Assembly: GCA_023014485.1 (NCBI GenBank)
Contig: JAJOZX010001729.1
Span: 682,001-746,000 of the forward strand
Reading direction: 5' to 3'
Length of the DNA stretch: 64,000 bases
Origin: Bathynomus jamesi
Taxonomy: Eukaryota > Arthropoda > Malacostraca > Isopoda > Cirolanidae
Below are positions 50,288 to 62,275 of the stretch, one piece after another (within the stretch, counting starts at the first letter, position 1; the number at the start of each line of letters is the position of its first letter). Made by a program: the position numbers and the translations under genes. The notes under the pieces were generated by a model, which worked only from the letters and a program-made list of their open reading frames with translations, made no database searches and was not told the DNA's origin.

Positions 50288-50888
50288 CAAGGTGTCCCAG
50301 AATTAACTATTTCAATGAAATCGGACAAATTTTTTAAAAACACTTTTATTTGTTTATCATGTTTAATGTGTGTTAAAAAGTATAAATTTCTAAATTTTTT
50401 TCATAATTTTATTTTTATAATTTTTTTATTATCTGGTCCAATGAAAGCGTCTGAAGTCATAGAATGGCAAAGAGAGACTCCAAAAGTTAACGTGTGGCTT
50501 GGAATGACCAAATCCAAAATTTATGGTGCTCCATCTTGTTGAAACACATTATCAAGAATGCCATCATCAAGAAGCTGTGGTTCGAGAAACTGCTGAAGCA
50601 TATCAAGGTAGACGGTAACTGTTACGGTTGTTTCCGCAAAGAAGAATGGGCCATAAATTTTGGATTTGGTCATTCCAAGCCACACGTTAACGTTTGGAGA
50701 GTCTCTGCCATTCTATGACTTCAGACGGTCTTTCATTGGACCAGATAATGAAAAAATTATGAAAATAAAATTATGAAAAAAATTTAGAAACTTATACATT
50801 TTTAACATATTAAACATGCTAAACATAAATAAGTGTTTTTAAAAAATTTGTCCGATTTCATTGAAATAGTTAATTCTGGGACACCCTG
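50288..50888. mobile_element. Fold-back mariner-type element, 601 bp
   Basis: CAAGGTGTCCCAGAATTAAC at the left pairs with GTTAATTCTGGGACACCCTG at the right. Pairing continues through (A)TTTTATTATCTGGTCCAATG and beyond. Both arms carry a transposase piece (WQRETPKVNVWLGMTKSKIY in the plus direction; its inverse at about 50,700-50,640) corresponding to the central catalytic region. Only a 3' or central part is present in duplicate. The arms differ at many positions. Confidence 0.85.
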
Positions 50889-51429
50889 TATATATATATA
50901 TATATATATATATACACCCTCGATTAGGTACTCCGGCTTGCCGGGCCGAGGGGGCTCGTACACCTCGTGAGTTGTTGGGGTTTCCTCAACTCCTCGCGGG
51001 GTGTGGGCGAAGAGTTACCTAGTTGCGTTTTTTTCCTTTTCTTTCTTTTTGCTCCCCCTTTTTTTCCGTCTTTCCCGGAATTTCTTTTGTCTTGACTCGG
51101 TCTTGTGCCTCTGTTAATTGTAGTATCCCCCCCCCCTCTGTTTGTATTTTGCAGTCTTGGGGTCATCGGGTGCACCCGCCGGGGGGCATCGCTCCGTGGC
51201 TGATCCGTGCTCTGTGGACGGTACGGGCGCCCGGACCGCTGCTGCGTCTGAATTAGGTCTTTGCTTGGCCCTTAACGGACAAATCTCCGTAGTGCCAATC
51301 TGCTGTTTTTAAAACGACAGTCAGGTTGCGGGGCGGGCTACCCGGGACGTTGGGCCTGCGCCTTGAAGGATGCAGCGGCGGATGGTGCATTGTCTTGGGT
51401 CCGAGGCTGTCTTTTTTGTAAAACTATTG

Positions 51430-52800
51430 TTTATGGGTTCAATTTCTAAACTTCAATCCCCTCCTGTTGACGACTCTGGCCCGCCCTTGGATTTGGATCC
51501 CCAGAGCACTTCTGGTCGTTCAGCGGCCTCTGCCTCCGCTGGATTGACCTTCAAGCCGTATGGCCCCCTCTCGTCCTCTGCGTCGTCTGGCTCTCGTGGC
51601 CGGACTCGTGGTGGCCGTAGGGCGGGGTCTTCGCTGCCCTTGTTCTCTCGCCCACTCTCGGTTACCGTTACACATGGACCTATCGCGGCTGTCAATTTCT
51701 GTCCGGTGGACAGGTTCCTTGTTCTCCGCCCTTCCGCTGGCTCCCTTCCGGGCAACTCGGAACGGGTGTTTCAGCGCCTTAAGGCGGTGGGGGTTCCCTG
51801 TCGTTATGATATGGGTCTCTTCTTTTGAGGTCCCGTTCTTCAGGGGTGACTGAGTCCCTTCTACAGTTGCAGGATGTCTTGGGTTGCAGAGTTTCTGTGA
51901 CTCCCCATCCGCAATTGAATAGCTGTCAGGGCACCATTTTCGCTTCCCGTCTGCTGTTAATCCCGGTTGGCGAGTTGCAGGAGGATCTTGCCCCCCCAGG
52001 GGGTAACGAAGGTCTTCCGCTTGCTTTTCGTCGCGCCGGGATGGTGCTCTTACCCCGTCCACTCGTCTGCTCCTGACCTTTGACTCCCTTGTGCCTCCGG
52101 CCCAGGTGTTCTGGGGCGTGGGTGATCGCCGGTCGTGAGAGTTTTCGGTGCGACCATATGTGCCTGACCCGGTTCGCTGCTTTGGCTGCAACCGGTTCGG
52201 CCATGTTAGCTCTGCGTGCCGCCGTGAGGGTAAGCTATGTGTCCGCTGCGGTGGGCCTGCGGACCCTACCCCGTGCACGAGGCCCCCGCGGTGCTCGAAC
52301 TGCTCGGGGGGCCCACCCTTCCTCCTCTCGGGACTGCCCCGTTTTCAAATTTGAATTCGAGGTGCGGTCCTCAAGGACTACCGAATTCCTTAGTGCGCGG
52401 GAGGCGCGCGATAGGGACCGGGAGCCGCGGCGGGGGTTGTCCTATGCTGCGGCTCTTGGCCCTGCGGGTCCTCGGGCCCCTCCCGTGCTACCCCGGCGTC
52501 TACCGGAGTGGCGCCCCCCCCTGGAAGTTCCGGGGGTTGGTGGTCCTCCTGGCGCCGCGGGTCCTTCTTGTTCCTCTGCCTCACTTTCAGACATTCCATC
52601 TGATTCCCTGCCTACAAGTGCCCCTTCTCCCTCTCCGCCCTTGGGGTCTGGATCCTTGCCTACTCGTCTCTCGGGTAGGGGAGGAGGAAGCGTCGCCGTG
52701 GTCGGAGTCTGAGTCCTCCAGACCCGATCATGACCGCTGCTCGCCCTGCTTCCCCTTCTCCACCGGAAGGGAAGCGGCGCGCCGCTCCTGATCCGCTCGG
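51430..52800 (+). pseudogene. LINE ORF1 (gag-like) with zinc knuckles, frameshifted
   Basis: A Pro/Ser/Arg-rich N-terminal half (GPPLDLDPQSTSGRSAASAS; SRGRTRGGRRAGSS) is followed by an esterase-free RNA-binding region. At about 52,180-52,330 lie the zinc knuckles RCFGCNRFGHVSSAC (C-x2-C-x4-H-x4-C) and a degenerate CVRCGGP...CSNC. Frames switch at least three times. Such proteins coat the LINE RNA. Confidence 0.75.
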
Positions 52801-53079
52801 GACTCCCCCCTCCTATACGGAGGGCTGGTGGGGCGTCACCTCCCGGTGCCCCGTCCAGTGTCGGGGTGTCGGTTGAGGTGCACCGCCCCATGACACCCTC
52901 GATTACTGACTCTGTTCCCATGGTGGACCCGGTCGAGCGGAGCCTGGCCCTTCATGGAGTCTCTTTCCCTTCGGCTCCTGCTGCGAGTGGTCGGGTCTCT
53001 CTCCTGGATCTACCTCTCCCACCTGTGGTGGACCTTTCCTCCCCCCCGTCAGTGCTTGTCTGGTTTGACGAGCCCTCGA

Positions 53080-55443
53080 ACATCTGGTTCTCCCCGGCCC
53101 CCTTCTGGTGGGGAGTCGGGTGTTTCGGCTGGGCCCGTCTCGTCGTCTCTACCCCCCCCCAGGGGAGCCCCCCTCTGAACTCCCTGCTCCACTCTCCACC
53201 TCGTTTTACTACGGGTGAAGCAGCTGCGGGGTCGGTGGCCCCTACCACCCCCCGTTCGGGGTGCGGCGATTTATGTGCATCATTCGTTACCATCACGAGG
53301 TGTGCCTCTTCGCACTTCCTTGCAGGCTGTGGCTGTGCGGCTATTTTTAGATCGCCAGTACACTGCCTGCTCGATTTATATTCCTCCTCATGACCCTCCT
53401 TCTCGCGACGCGGTTCGCGAGTTGGTGTTGCAACTACCTCGACCGTTTCTCATTTTCGGGGACTTTAACAGTCGCGACCCGGCTTGGGGAGATGTCCGGT
53501 CGACTAATGTTGCTGGTATGTTGCTCTCCTTAATGGAGGACCTTTCCTTCGCGTGCCTCAATTCCGGCGAACCTAGGGGTTCATCTACCTGTATTGATCT
53601 CTCCTTGGTGTCCCTCGATGCCTTACTCGACTTTTCGTGGAAGGTGTTGGGGGACTCTTATGGCAGTGATCATTACCCAGTCTGTCTTGAGCCGGTCGGA
53701 CCGCAGCCGGGCGTCTCGTCTCGACCGAGGTGGTCCCTTGCGCGGGCTGACTGGCCATCTTTCAGAGCTCGTTCCGTCATTGTCCGTTCGGTATTGAGCT
53801 TTGGCTCTGTGGATGAGAGCTTGGAGTTCTTCGAGCGGGTGGTGATGAACGTCGCGGAGGACTGTATTCCTCGATCTTCCGGTAACCCGCGGACGCGTAG
53901 CGTTCCGTGGTGGACTCCACCATGTCACCAGGCGGTGTGCGAGAGGAAGAGGGCAACGCGCCGCTTCCACTGCACCCGGACCACTTGATTGAGATGCGGC
54001 GGGCGAAGACTTTCGCCCGCCGGACTCTCAAGTTGGCCCGTCGGGCCTCTTGGCGTGCTTTTGTGTCCGGCATTTCCTCATCTACCCCTTCTGCTGCTGT
54101 GTGGCGGAAGGTATGTAGTATCGAGGGGAAGCCGGTCCCTGCTAGTCGCCCTGTCCTTCGGGACGGGGACGGCTTCCTTTCGGATCCTGCTGCTGTGGCC
54201 GATCGGCTGGCCGGTGCTTTTGCTGCGGTTTCCCGTTCGCCTTCAGCTGCGGATCGTCCTTTATCGGAGGTCACGTTCCCGCCCCCTGGGAACGAGCCCT
54301 ATAACCGTCTCTTTACGATGCGGGAACTTCGGGCTGCCTTGGCAACCCGTCGTTCTTCCGCCCCTGGCCCTGATGACATTCCGTATGACTATTTGGAATC
54401 TGCACTCGATGGCCCTGCAGTTCTTGCTGGATCTTTTCAACCGGGTGTGGGTTGAGGGGTCGTTCCCTTCCCGTTGGAGGGAGGCGATTGTGGTCCCGAT
54501 ACCTAAGCCGGGGAAGGATCCGGCGGAGGTGGCGGGCTATCGGCCTATTGCCTTGACGAGCTGCTTATGCAAGCTCCTTGAAAAGATGGAGGCCGTCCGA
54601 CTTTCCTTTACACTGGAGTCGCTTGGGTTATACCCCCTGACCCAGTATGGCTTTCGTCGATTTCGGGGTACTCTGGACCCCCTTCTCCTCCTTGGCCATG
54701 ATGTACGGGAGGCATTTTCCCGCCGGAATCTTGTTCTGGCCGTCTTTTTCGACGTCCAAAAGGCCTATGACACGACCCGTCGGGGAGTTGTCATGGACCG
54801 TTTGAAGTCTCTTGGTTTTGTGGGCTTTTTGCCCACGTTTCTTCGTAACTTCTTCTGCCGTCGCACTTTCTGCGTCCGTAATGGGGCGCCCCTATCTGAC
54901 CTGTATGTTCAGGAGGAGGGGGTGCCCCAGGGGTGTGTTTTGAGCGTCTCCTCCTTCAATCTGGTTATGTCTGCGCTACCGGGAGCCCTTCCGCCCTCGG
55001 TGCGCTGTTCCATCTACGCAGATGATCTGGCTGTCTATGCCGCGGGGAGGAGTCCCCCCCTCGTGGAGAGGCAAGTCCAACTCGCGGTCAATCGGGTTGA
55101 ACGCTGGGCGTCGTCGGTGGGCCTTACGCTGTCTTCCCCGAAGACTTCGTGTGTGGCCTTCCTTCCTTCCGTCGAGGAGACGGGGATCCGGCGCCATCCC
55201 GGCCTTTAACCTTACACTCGGGGGTCAGCCTCTGGCCCTCGTTCCATCAGTACGCTTCTTGGGTATGGTTTTCGACAGCCGTTTGAGCTGGGTTCCCCAC
55301 CTTCGCCGGCTGCGCGAGTCCGCGAGACGTACCCTGGATTTGCTGGGACATCTGTCGCATACTACATGGGGCGCGGATAGGCGGACACTCCTCCGTTTGT
55401 ACGTGTCCCTGGTACAGTCAAAATTAGACTATGGGAGTGTGGT
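53080..55443 (+). pseudogene. LINE ORF2, first part: endonuclease and reverse transcriptase
   Basis: The endonuclease reads GAAIYVHHSLPSRGVPLRTS, LIFGDFNSRDPAWGD (about 53,455) and SYGSDHYPVCLE (SDHxPV, about 53,665). It is followed by a SRPRWSLARADW linker. The RT reads GYRPIALTSCLCKLLEKM (about 54,535), AVFFDVQKAYDT (motif A, about 54,740), EEGVPQGCVLSVSSFN (motif B, about 54,920) and CSIYADDLAVYAA (motif C with intact YADD, about 55,010). Frames shift near 53,985, 54,430 and 55,210. It breaks off in DYGSVV, where the hAT-like element entered. Confidence 0.85.
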
Positions 55444-55689
55444 TAGGCCTGTTCAAAAATCAACTTTTTCTTATTTTCATAGGTTTCTGTACATTTTCCC
55501 ATGCTTTTTGACCTGAAAAAGCCGAAATCACAACTATTTTGACCTAGGATGTTGGGAAGCATTGCCGCATGGAGCTTTAAATTTTCTGCCTTGAAATCGG
55601 CCAAAGCGCCAATTCCGGGGTCCCTTGAATTATGTTTTGCACTTTAACTTTTGATCTAAACAAGATAGAGCAACAAATTAGGTATCAAA

Positions 55690-55782
55690 TGAAAGAGCAT
55701 AAAATTAATAAATAATAATAATAATAATAATAATAATTAAAAATAAATAAATAATAATTATAATAATAATAATAATAATTAT
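55690..55782 (+). repeat. (AAT)n microsatellite
   Basis: AAT repeats interrupted by TTAAAAATAAATAA lie just inside the left TIR of the hAT-like transposon. Confidence 0.9.
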
Positions 55783-55853
55783 CTATCATTTTTCAGGAAA
55801 CAACAGAAACTCAATCAGAATCTAGAAAACCATCTACAAGTTACAACTTCACA

Positions 55854-58326
55854 ATGGCATTAAGCAAGGAGCTGAGGGAGCTCCGTGGGCGCACAGTTGA
55901 TATCTCAGAACCTCCACGTACTGTCCACAGGCAGGTGTCAACTGGGCCATCTACCAGATCTCTCTCTGAAACTTCCTGGTTGGATACCCTTCAGCTTTTA
56001 TCAGTGGTTCCCAGCTTCCCACAACAGACAGCGTTCCAGTATTTCCTTAATCTTCAGAATTTACCGGAAAATGCAGGGAGGCCATGGTTCAAGACCTTGC
56101 ATATGAAACAGTTGAATCTATCATCCCATTCTGGCAGATGGCTAGGATCAAGACAATGACCAAGTACAACGCAATGAAGCTCTTCATGAAACTACATGAG
56201 AAACATCGTGCTCTGGTGAAAAGCAAAGGAAGAGCAAGTAACCTGGAGGAAAAGAGGACATTTGTGCTGGAATTAGGCAGCCTGTTCGATATAGGAGCTC
56301 CAGATGCAATCCAGGAAATACAGAACAACAGACTGTTGTCCAGAGAGAAGAAAGATGAGGATATCAGGTTCTACGAAGACCAAAGACTGAGAGGAAAGGT
56401 CATATGTCTGGTCATGACAAGATTTTTGAGACAAGATCCCTGCAGCAAGCAGCGAGGAATGAAAGACTGCAGCATAGACAAGAACAAGGTAAAACTAATT
56501 ACTTTGAACGTTACAAAAAGTTTTAAGTTTTACTCCATTGCGATATTTAGCATGTACTTAACAATTACTGTCTTAACATGTTGTACTATTTTACAGCTGC
56601 AGCAGAACAAGAGGCAGTTGTTCATGTGGATGACATTACCTGGGTGACTCAACTGACAACGACGCTAACACAGAGGACATGGATTACCATCAGCCTCGTC
56701 CTGGATGTTCTCACCATCAAGACACTGTGACTAGTGTGACTTTGACGTTTCCAAGGAAGGTCATGGAATGTGATGTCATCTGCAATACAGCTGATCGTCT
56801 TGGTTTATCAGACAATCAAGTTACTGCCATGGTTTCTGCCACCTTGAAAGCTGGAGGGGCTGATCTGGATAACTTCGTCATCTCAACCTTACAACACGTC
56901 GCAACAGAATGCTGTCCAGGTATAATATCAGCCAGAGTCACATGTCCAAGTTTTGTGAAAACCCCCCACAGTACGCTGCCTTACACTGGGATGGAAAGTT
57001 GCTCAAAGATGTCTTGGGCAGTGAACCTGGAAGTACCTCAGAGACTTTAGCTGTGCTAGTGTCTGGTCCACCTTCATACACTGAAGGAAAGTTATTGGGA
57101 GTACCTGTCATCGACAATTCTTCTGGCACAGCTCAGGCTGAGGCTTCAATGGATTTACTGGAGACATGGGAACTTACGGATAATGTTACTGCCTTGTTTT
57201 TGACACTACATCCAGTAACAGTGGAGTTCACATAGGAGCTGCCAAACTGCTAGAGAAAATGCTGAACAAAAAGGTGTTTTATGTGGCCTGTCGACATCAA
57301 TCCTGGAAACCTAGTAGGAGCAGTTTGGGAGAAGCTGTTTGGGAAGGTGAAGGGGCCAGATAATCCCTGGTTTGAGCATCTGAAGGAGTTTTGGACGGAC
57401 TTGTCCAAGGAAAACCCAAAGATGCTGGCTATCAACAGCAAATGGCTGAAGGAAAAGAAGAAGAACAGTGAAGAAATACTCCAAGACATTCTAACAGCAG
57501 AAAGGCTTCCAAGAGCCGACTACAGGGAAATGGCTGAACTGACAGTCTTGTTCTTGGAGGAACGCCTCCTCGAGGTATTCACTGGAGTCGACCAGGCGCC
57601 ATTCATCAGCCAGATGGATGGCCAGAAACCTGTACTCCATGAAAATGCTGATGTTTGCAGATCATTGAGTACGACGAAGACACTGTATCAAAGCTGGAAA
57701 GACTCAACACCTTCCTTGCGCTGTTCTACACTCCTGTATGGATGATGTCAATGTCTGCTGCAGATGCTCCCGTGAATGATCTAAGTCTAATCCAGGACAT
57801 GTTGAAGTACAAGAAAACTGACCCAGAGCTTGCTGATGCAGTACTTAATAAGATGGAAAACCACAAATGGTACCTGACGCAGGAAGTCGTGCCATTTGCC
57901 CTGTTCAGCAGTAGATTGAGTGACACATTGAAGCACGACATTGCTGCCCAGTTACATGCCACTGAGAAGCCAGACAGCTTCAGAACAGGAAAGCCTCTAT
58001 TCCAGAGAGTCACAGCTAAGACCACCCTGGTTGATCTCATTGGCCCAGAATCACATTTCCTGCTGGACACACTGAACATTGGATCCGAGTGGCTTCTGGA
58101 ACCTGTCACGTCTTGGCCACAGAATGAGGACTACTACAGAAAAGCGTTGGACTATGTTAAGAATCTGAAAGCGGTGAATGACATTGCTGAACGTGGTGTC
58201 AAGATGATGAGAGACTTTGCAAATGTCATAACAACAGATGCCAAGCAAAGGGACTATCTCCTTCAAGCTGTGGAGTTCAACAGACGCCGCTTTGACAGCT
58301 TCAAGAAACAAACTCTCAACAACTGA
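55854..58326 (+). pseudogene. hAT-like transposase with intron, frameshifted
   Basis: The pieces run in order MALSKELRELRGRTVDISEP (55,854), FWQMARIKTMTKYNAMKLFM (56,130-), an intron with GTAAAA...TTTACAG (56,489-56,596), and RLGLSDNQVTAMVSATLK (about 56,800). After these come YAALHWDGKLLKDVLGSEPG (likely first Asp, about 56,975), ELTDNVTALFLT/FDTTSSNS (likely second Asp, about 57,190), and VFYVACRH (C-x2-H, about 57,280). The alpha-helical tail runs to NN-stop at 58,326. ACRH after an FDTTSSN motif recalls the C-x2-H of hAT transposases. At least four frame changes. The protein type is widespread in animals. Confidence 0.65.
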
Positions 58327-58820
58327 CTGTGTAAATGTCATTATGAAATTAATCATCATGTAATGCTTTCACTTCTTGACCGATTAGACTTGACAAAATG
58401 TTAATCTCAAATTTGTGTCATGAATAAGGCGCCTTGTCTGCCTTGAGTGTGAGAAAACGAATTTTGTGATATTTCTGAAATCTTTGTATGTACCAATGTG
58501 CCATTTCTTGTTCCAAGACTATCATAATTGTATAAGTTAGAAAGAGGATTAAAAACACTTTAATTTGGTGCCTATTTTGTTGCTCTATCTTGTTTAGATA
58601 AAAAGTTATAGTGCAAAACATGATTCAAGGGACCCCGGAACTGGTGCTTTTGGCCGATTTCAAGGCAGAAACATTAAAGCTCCATGCGGCAATGCTTCCC
58701 AACAGCCTAGGTCAAAATGGTTGTGATTTTCGGCCTTTTCAGGTCAAAAAGCATGGGAAAAAGTACAGAAACCTATGAAAATAAGAAAAAGTTGATTTTT
58801 GAACAGGGCTAGAGTGTGGT

Positions 58821-60162
58821 GTATGGCTCCGCCTCCCGCACGGCCCTTCGGATACTGGATCCGGTCCTCTCTAGAGGACTGCGCATGTCATCTGGCCTCT
58901 TCCGCTCCTCTCCGGTTGATAGTCTGCAGGTTGAGTGCGACATCCCTCCCTTGGAGGATCGGAGGTCGTTCCTCATTGCTAAGCACTATCTCCGGATCCT
59001 CCGTCTTCCCACCTCTCCTCTGTTCCAGGTGGTTGAGAGGGCGTTCTGCCGGGATGGGGGTTGGTATTTCATCGACACGGTGACTTCCCTCCTCGATGGT
59101 ATGGGCACTCCTCCATCCGTTATACCGGTCTCTTTCGAGGGTGTTTCACCTTGGGAGAGCACCCCTGTTGCGTGATGTAGGGCGTTGCGCCCCGTTCGCA
59201 GGGCCGATTCTGACTCTGCCTTGCTTCGGTCTCTGTTCCTTCAGCATGCAGCGTGTCACTCTGCATGTGTTGCGGTCTTCACAGATGGCTCGAGGTCGTC
59301 GGGGGGCGTTGGGGCCGCGGCTGTTCCCCAGTCGTTTGCCCTTGCTCCCCGATGTACCCGTCTCCCTGATGAGGCTTCCGTTTTCACGGCGGAGCTCTAT
59401 GCCATTCTGAGCGCTCTGGAGGTGGTGCGGGAGCATCCGGATGGGTCGTTTGTCATCTATTCGGATTCCCGCAGTGCCCTGGATGGCCTGGAGTTTTTGA
59501 CCCTGTCCACCCACTGGTCCGACGAATCCAGCTACTGTGCCATATCCTTGTCGCTTCTAGTGGCAAGGTGGTGGTATTTTGCTGGGTTCCTGCACATGTT
59601 AACGTGGCTGGAAATGAGGCTGCCGATCGAGCTGCCCGTTCCACGTGCCGACTACAGGTTTCACTAGTGTCCCTCCCCTTTTCCGATTATATCCCTGGCT
59701 TCCGTAGGTTTTTGCGCTCCCGGTGGCAGAGTCGCTGGGATGGCGCTACAAATAACAAACTCTGCAAGATTAAACCCAAATTGGGATGTTGGGCCTCTTC
59801 TTTCCATCGGTCGCGCCATAAGGTGGCGGCTTTGGCCCGCCTCCGTATTGGCCACACCCACCTGACCCATGGCTATTTGATGGCCGGGGATCAGGTGCCC
59901 CGATGTCCCGATTGTAACATCTTGCTCACAGTTGCCCACCTGCTGGTGGAGTGTCCGCTTTACTCTGCGCTGCGCGCAGAGTATTTTCCCTTTTTGGAGA
60001 GCGTCGGGCCTTGTGATAGGCTTGGCGCTATTCTATCGGAAGGTCCCTACTTTTCGGTAACCGGGTTGTTCTCCTTCCTCCTTCGCTCCCGACTTCTTTA
60101 CCGGTTGACTTTTTTATTTTTATTTTTTTCCCCTCCCCCGTCTATTGTTCACTTCCGTTGTT
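58821..60162 (+). pseudogene. LINE ORF2, second part: RT thumb, RNase H and CCHC
   Basis: It continues YGSASRTALRILDPV from the interrupted frame. RNase H follows: VFTDGSRSSGG (Asp, about 59,280), FTAELYAILSAL (Glu, about 59,390), IYSDSRSALDGL (Asp, about 59,460) and FCWVPAHVNVAGNEAAD (His and Asp, about 59,575-59,620). All catalytic residues are kept, but a frame change lies near 59,560. The C terminus has RCPDCNILLTVAHLLVECPL (C-x2-C, H-x4-C; about 59,900). RNase H removes RNA after target-primed synthesis. It ends near 60,162. Confidence 0.85.
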
Positions 60163-60292
60163 AGCTGTTTCATAGTCTTCGTCCTGTGTTCGCTCTGCTA
60201 TCCACCTTTCTTTTGGTGGCCATGAGCGGTCATACTTTGAAACAAAAAAAAAAAAAATATATATATATATAATATATAATATATATATATAT

Positions 60293-60700
60293 ATGATTCA
60301 AGTCCACGAGGAAAAAGAAAAATGATTCCAAGTCCTTTCGTGTATTCAGAAGTACACCTTCGTCAGGGAATGAAGGGAGAAGGCGAGATGACAAAAATAT
60401 ATACAACGGGGACAGAAAAACAAAAAGATTAGCACATGATTAACAAGAGTTGATTAGAGGCAAAAGGTGTTTTCAAAAGATAGTCAATTTTATACATTCC
60501 CGCACTGTTGTTGAAATTTTTAAAATGGATAAATGCACATTCTAGAATATTCCTTTAGATTACATGTGTGTTTTTAACGAGAGCTTTAGAATTATCCCAG
60601 TTGATACTATGATTGTATCTATATATGTGGTTAAACAATACATTAGAATTATTTGCTCTTCTACACGCACATTTATGCTGTTTTACCCTAATATCTAGCG
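60293..60700 (-). repeat. PLE pseudo-LTR, left copy
   Basis: Matches the right copy over nearly its whole length, with small indels. It overlaps the coding 3' end (GIY-YIG region), as is usual when the repeat is part of a tandem PLE array. Confidence 0.85.
60336..60366 (-). ncRNA. Hammerhead-ribozyme-like core in left pseudo-LTR
   Basis: The minus strand has CTGACGA (60,366-60,360), then A-GGTGTA, a loop, TACAC and GAAA (60,339-60,336). CUGANGA...GAAA with a GUGUA/UACAC stem is the hammerhead core. One or two extra bases lie at the base of stem II. Hammerheads are known in PLE pseudo-LTRs; activity here is unproven. Confidence 0.5.
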
Positions 60701-60830
60701 TTTTACCATTTGGCCTACATATACTGAGTCACATTGTGTACATTCGATCGAATACACACAACCAACCACATTATCCGGGCTATTTTTTATTAGGCGTAAT
60801 TTAACAGTATTATTATATTTACTTGGACTA
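60600..60830 (-). pseudogene. GIY-YIG endonuclease domain of the PLE
   Basis: The minus strand at about 60,830-60,600 reads SPDNVVGCVYSIECTQCDSV and YVGQ. After a one-base frame change it reads TLDIRVKQHKCACRRANNSN, then FNHIYRYNHSINWDNSKALV. This is the Penelope C-terminal GIY-YIG layout: a G-(I/V)-Y strand, C-x2-C zinc pair, Y-(I/V)-G-Q, R and K-x-H-K helix, and a late NHxI-W/DW segment. It nicks target DNA for the element's RT. Confidence 0.8.
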
Positions 60831-61181
60831 CATTGCTACCAATTGTTTTAAGTAAAGTCGGAAGATATTGAAAATTTACATTGTAAGGTAGGCTAAGGAT
60901 AATTTTACGCTCAAATTCCTTTACAGTTACACTATTATAATAACTGCCTTAGGAAAGCCAAGAATAGGTATCTAAAATTGCAATAGGATAACATCGTACC
61001 AATATTCATATTACATAACTCGGAATCTAAAAATTCAGGACTGACAACTCTCAATGCTCTAAGAACATAGCAGAGAAAATAGATTATTTAATCGAGGGAT
61101 GATGGTTAGAATAAAAATGCACAGTAGTAGTAGGCTTACGAAAAACTTCAAATTTGAACTGATTCAAACATCTCCGAATTT

Positions 61182-62275
61182 TTAGATTAGAAAAGATAAG
61201 CTTCCATCATTTTCTTTTTTAACCGTGAACTTCATAGATGGGACTAAATTGTTGAGCCTACCAAGAAACAAGTCAACATCCAAATTATCAGGCCAAAGGC
61301 ATAAAATATCATCCATATACCTGTACCAAACAAGGTTAAAATTAACAATAGTAGGCAAAATTCTGCTTTCAAAAAATTCCATATAAGTTAGCTAATACAG
61401 GCGAGGGGATTTCCCATCGTCAATCCAAACGACATGGTATAAAACTTATTTTCAAACTGAAATTTACAATCTTTGACGCAAAGCTTAATTAACTCAATAA
61501 GTGTTGTGTTGAACAGGGAAAGAATATTCAGAGATCTTCTCTTAAAAAATCAAGTAGGTCATCAACAGGGACTTTTGTGAATAACGAGCATACATCAAAA
61601 CTTATTAGTTTGAAATTAGGATCATTAGGACACTTCAGTTTGTCAATAAAATCCATGCTATTTACAATGCGACTTGGAAATAGAGCAAACTAACGGCGTT
61701 AATAAACTAACCATTTAGATAGCTTATAGGTTACGGAGCCTACTGAGCTAACAATAGGCCTCATAGGATTATTAACTTGCTTGTTTTTACTAAACCGTAC
61801 AAATATGGTAGTGACCGATTTGATACTCAGAAACTGCTTAGAAAGCTCATTATAGTTATTTTCTAATATTTCTCTTAATTTTCTGTTAAACATTTTAACA
61901 TCCTCCAGTGGGTCTCTATTGAGTGACGGCGATACGTACAAACCTCTAAACAAAGTGTTCATCTTTTCAATGTAAATGTTTTTGTCCATGATGACGATCG
62001 AATGAGATTTGTCCGCTTTAGTAATATGTAATGAATCGTTATTTTTGTGTGTTTAGGGCTTTTTCAAACCTCAAAGGATAATTCGATTCATACCTCGTAT
62101 TACGAGCACTATACACAACTTTTGGGTGAAGTCCCCTCACTTTCGGATATATTAGTTTTTCAAAATTGATAAAAGACTTAGCAATTGGTAAACTGCTGGG
62201 CTTTTTTGGGACAGATAATCCTAAGCCATAACATAACCCACATTTCTTATTGAAGTCTAGCTCATGGAACGACAA
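61182..62275 (-). pseudogene. Penelope-type reverse transcriptase, frameshifted
   Basis: On the minus strand an N-terminal region (62,275-62,039; YPKVRGLHPKVVYSARNTRY) precedes KADKSHSIVIMDKNIYIEKM (about 62,000) and NPMRPIVSSVGSVTYKLSKW (about 61,740). A broken middle follows, then MEFFESRILP/WYRYMDDILCLWPDN (catalytic DD, about 61,310) and MKFTVKKENDGSLSFL. These are diagnostic of Penelope-like RTs. Three or more frameshifts. Confidence 0.85.

Larger units (their letters stand above)
55444..58811 (+). mobile_element. hAT-like DNA transposon with 235-bp TIRs, 3.37 kb
   Basis: GAGTGTGGT flanks it on both sides (55,435-55,443; 58,812-58,820). Removing the element and one repeat restores the LINE frame (DYGSVV|YGSAS). 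The termini are TAGGCCTGTTCAAAAATCAA and (inverse) TAGCCCTGTTCAAAAATCAA, matching for about 235 bp. A 9-bp (or 8-bp, if the right end is CTAG) duplication suits hAT. The inside holds a transposase remnant with a 108-bp intron. The superfamily is not certain. Confidence 0.85.
50915..60257 (+). mobile_element. I-clade LINE, about 6 kb, split by a hAT-like insertion
   Basis: A GC-rich element embedded in a (TA)n tract: the 5' end CACCCTCGATTAGGTACTCC follows (TA)n at 50,915, and the 3' poly(A) (about 60,243-60,257) precedes (TA)n again. It contains ORF1 with zinc knuckles, an endonuclease, RT, RNase H and a C-terminal CCHC. That set identifies the I group (I, Ingi, Nimb, Outcast and relatives). 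Subtracting the 3,368-bp insertion leaves about 5.97 kb, a normal full length. The target duplication cannot be read in the TA tract. Confidence 0.9.

Noticed and set aside
51520..53296. Long Arg/Gly-rich minus-strand frames of up to 252 codons
   Set aside because: Antisense shadows of GC-rich LINE ORF1/ORF2; zinc knuckles and endonuclease motifs are on the plus strand.
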